64,000 bases of DNA from Oehlia diaphana (lineage: Eukaryota > Glomeromycota > Glomeromycetes > Glomerales > Glomeraceae): the NCBI GenBank assembly GCA_003833135.1, contig QZLH01000082.1:72570-136569 (forward strand), given 5' to 3'. The notes under the pieces are model-generated. The model was not told the DNA's origin. It saw only the letters and a program-made list of their open reading frames with translations, and did no database searches. The translations under genes and the position numbers were made by a program. Positions 61,170 to 64,000 of the stretch are shown one piece after another (the stretch's first letter is position 1; every line of letters starts with the position of its first letter).

Positions 61170-63250
61170 GTAAGTCGATCTTGATTCGATTAAGGTTGTT
61201 ATATTGAAGAAATAAATAATGAATACTCTAGGCGCTAGATTCAACATTATTGTTAATGTTATTATGCGAATTAAACCACGTTAGCTCGCGTATAATTAAA
61301 ATGGTTTAGCTCTGAATTTATGACGTACGACACTAACCCGACGGGTTGGGTCATTGGGTCATTGACCGTCACGACATGAATCGAAATTCTTTATTGCATT
61401 TATAACCAATAAATTAGAGTTCCAAATTCGATCTTAGGAAAGACCTGATTCCCTAGTAAAATATTAATAGTAATTAAATGACCTCAATAAAATAAGTGAT
61501 TCTTCAGGATCCTACCTTTTAGTAGAGTTTGGATCCGTGTATCCGTCATCCGCGTATCCGTACGGATTGTGGATATGCATTTTGTTATTTCGGATAGTAT
61601 CCATGAATAAATAATTTCATATGGATAATCTGTGGATAATACTTATATCCACAGATATGCGGATAATACTTGTATCCACGGATAATCCTATGAAATAATC
61701 TTTAAAATTATGTATAAAACTCATTAATAAACTTAATGCCCAATGCCATATTCTATTTTATCAACTATTGACATTGTGATATTATTTAAAATACAAATTA
61801 AAAAAGTTGAACATATAAAAAATACCTTTTCTTTAGAAACCGGGATTATTGTAATACATTGTTTGGTTTAGGAGTTTTGATTTTGGAAGATATTAAAATA
61901 TCAAATAAGGTGAAAAAATGTTAATTATTTAATTAATTAATATACATATTTTTAACATGGATATGAGGATTATCCATTCAATTTTTTTAAAAAAATTATC
62001 CGTATCCGGACTTAATTTTTATATGGATTACGGATATTGAATTTTTATCATAGATACATATCCATGGATAGACGGAACACGGATCCAAACTCTACTTTTT
62101 AGAAATAATACTTGCAACATTAAAAAGTTCCCACGGTATATATCATGTGATTGACAGTTAATAAACGGCCTTTTAGGACATCATTAATTACTATGCGCGT
62201 GACAAGTCGACGTTGATTCAGAACATTTCATTTGTACTTGATTGATGTTGGCGAAAATTATACTGAAGAAACAAAATAACGAATACTCTAAGCGCACTAA
62301 TAACATGGTCTGAATGTTTTTCATTTATCTCATAAGTTTTTGATGTTACGCTATTGTTAATGTTACTGTGCGAATTAAACCACATATAATTAAGATTGTC
62401 TATCTCTGAATTTTTGTTGACCGGCACAATGTGAAAAAAACGCAATTTTTTTTTTTAAATTCACTAACTGAATAAGTATCAATAGTACTTAAATTGGTTA
62501 ATCAACAAGATTGAGATTCTTTATTGCACTTATAACCAATAAATTAGAATTCCAAATTCAGTCTTAGTAAAAGATCTGATTTCCCTAGTAAAACATTAAT
62601 TGTAATTAGAATGGCCTCAATAAAATAAGTGATTCTCTGTATCCTACCTTTTTTTTTTTTTAAGAAATAATTACATTAAAAGTTCCAACGGTATTTATCA
62701 CAATTAATATGCGTGTGACAAGTCGACGTTGATTCAGAACATTTCATTTGTACTTGATTAATGTTATGACGAAAATTATACTGAAGAAACAAAATAACGA
62801 ATACTCTAAGCGCACTAATAACATGGTCTGAATGTTTTTCATCTATCTCATAAGTTTTTGATGTTACGCTGTTGTTAATGTTACTGTGCGAATTAAACCA
62901 CGTATAATTAAGATTGTCTAGCTCTGAATTTTTGTTGACCGGCATAATGTGAAAAGAACGCAATTTTTTTTTTTAAATTCACTAACTGAATAAGTATTTA
63001 TAGTACTTTAAATTGGTTAATCAACAAGATTGAGATCCTTTATTGCACTTATAACCAATAAATTTAGAATTCCAAATTCAATCTTAGTAAAGGACCTTAT
63101 TTCCCTAGTAAAACATTATTTGTAATTAGAATGGCCTCAATAAAATAAGTGATTCTTCAGGATCCTACCTTTTTAGAAATTTTTAAAATTTAAAAGTTCC
63201 CACGGTATATAAACGACCTTTTAAGGATATGCATAACTATGCACGAGAAC
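61170..63250. repeat. Array of three related ~0.5-kb repeats
   Basis: Copies begin near 61170, 62119 and 62677, with a fragment at ~63189. Shared words in order: AAAAGTTCCCACGGTATAT, AAGTCGACGTTGATTCAGAA, ACGAATACTCTAAGCGCA, TGCGAATTAAACCACG, TTGCACTTATAACCAATAAA, TTCCCTAGTAAAACATTA and GCCTCAATAAAATAAGTGAT. Copies 2 and 3 are close; copy 1 is more diverged and split by the element at 61521. A minus-strand frame of 75-95 codons (SHSNINNSVTSKTYEI...) is open in copies 2 and 3, at 62218-62445 and 62676-62963; it may be chance. Confidence 0.8.
61521..62096. mobile_element. 576-bp inverted-repeat element inserted in repeat copy 1
   Basis: It begins AGTAGAGTTTGGATCCGTGT and ends with the inverted form (ACACGGATCCAAACTCTACT). 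The host repeat continues on both sides (CCTACCTTTT / TTTTAGAAAT), while copy 3 near 63166 has CCTACCTTTTTAGAAAT uninterrupted, giving an empty-site comparison. The interior is full of ATCC/GGAT words (TATCCGTATCC, GGATAATAC). No coding frame; a MITE. Confidence 0.8.
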
Positions 63251-63960
63251 GATCATTAATAAACCTTTACTGCGCCACTTTATTTTGAAAAAGTTAGATT
63301 CTTGAAAATCCTATAATCCATAATAAAATCTTTCTTAAATATGTACAGTATATATATATATATATACACTCTTTTCTTTTTTTTTTTGCAAATCTTGAAG
63401 TATTATTTTTTTTTCAATAATGAACTTTTGAATAAATTTGGTTAAACGAAACCGTTAATTTATTAGTTCTGATTATCTTTTACAGAGTTAGACCTGAGAA
63501 AAAAATAAAAAAAAAGAACTTCCTAATGCGATTAAAAAGAATTTCTTGGAATATTTCAGAAGGGATCTTTTCCTCCTTTTTGATGATCCGATTTTTTTTG
63601 ATTTGCAGAATTTCCTTTTTCGAATCATTCAGTAAAAAAGTCAGCAAGTCAAACATAATATTATAAAGAACAATCGATTGATTGAATAAGGGAAGGATTT
63701 GAAAAAAAAAAAAAAAAAATGATGAATTGTAAAAAAAAAAAAAAACCAAAAAATGTAATAATGGGGATTAAAAAGTTTGTTCACGTGATCGGACAATAAT
63801 TTTGTGGAAATTTTTATGTTTTGTATCGTATTACTAATATATATATATATTTTTTTTTTTAGTAAGACGAATTAATAAAAAAATTACGAAAAAAGCATGG
63901 AAAATTTTTAAGTGGACATTGATTGACGTCTGATTTATTTTTATTTTTTTTTTTACCACG

Positions 63961-64000
<40 letters not shown>
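63251..64000. other. Homopolymer-rich end of window
   Basis: A and T runs, TA microsatellites near 63352 and 63838, and a final run of at least 40 A at 63961-64000. The 89-codon minus-strand frame at 63480-63749 is a Phe/Lys homopolymer artefact. No gene seen. Confidence 0.6.

Noticed and set aside
1..64000. Operons, ribosome binding sites or CRISPR arrays
   Set aside because: Genes have spliceosomal introns and eukaryotic families; the repeats found are transposons and tandem repeats without regular spacers.

Overview
The window looks like nuclear DNA of a filamentous early-diverging fungus, most probably an arbuscular mycorrhizal fungus (Glomeromycotina, Rhizophagus-like). This is inferred from very AT-rich DNA, short introns with GT-AG ends, a fungal gene set (CLASP, COG8, importin-11, an OGT-type glycosyltransferase, a UFD1/zinc-finger protein, a sacsin-like ATPase, BTB-SPRY) and dense remains of DNA transposons of kinds I associate with that group. 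No species-level marker is present. There is no operon, CRISPR array, or rRNA or tRNA gene that I can support.

Layout. 0.3-7.7 kb (-): a 13-exon CLASP/Stu1-type microtubule rescue factor with a very long coiled-coil and charged repeat insertion. 8.8-10.6 kb (-): COG8 of the Golgi tether. 10.9-11.8 kb (+): an unrecognised Ser/Thr-rich protein. 12.5-14.8 kb (+): a nine-exon carotenoid cleavage oxygenase with its four iron-binding histidines. 15.1-20.3 kb (-): an importin-11/Kap120-type karyopherin that contains a U12-type AT-AC intron directly next to a GC-AG intron. 22.5-25.8 kb (+): a TPR protein O-GlcNAc transferase.

25.8-32.3 kb is a gene-free stretch of foldback elements, a hAT-type MITE with exact 8-bp target duplications, and long pyrimidine-rich tracts. 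32.3-34.7 kb (+): a UFD1-domain zinc-finger protein. 36.5-44.6 kb is a nested transposon nest: an element with matching terminal repeats carrying two decayed genes and interrupted by a complete but dead Tc1 element, then a Mutator-like element with long terminal repeats interrupted by a second MITE of the hAT-type family. 45.6-46.1 kb is an assembly gap whose two flanks are the same 162 bp, followed by a degenerate ~390-bp tandem repeat.

48.4-50.1 kb (-): inositol polyphosphate 5-phosphatase. 51.4-52.9 kb (+): intronless BTB-SPRY protein. 53.5-59.5 kb (-): a large sacsin-like protein with an HSP90-type ATPase domain, a CUE-like helix bundle and a C-terminal HELAH motif. 61.2-63.3 kb: three copies of a ~0.5-kb repeat, one split by a 576-bp inverted-repeat element. 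The window ends in a 40-base A run.

The genes are unrelated housekeeping and signalling genes and do not form a pathway. I found no convincing new multi-gene system. The most notable single observations are the paired non-canonical introns in the importin gene, the domain makeup of the CLASP and sacsin-like proteins, and the nested MITE insertions.
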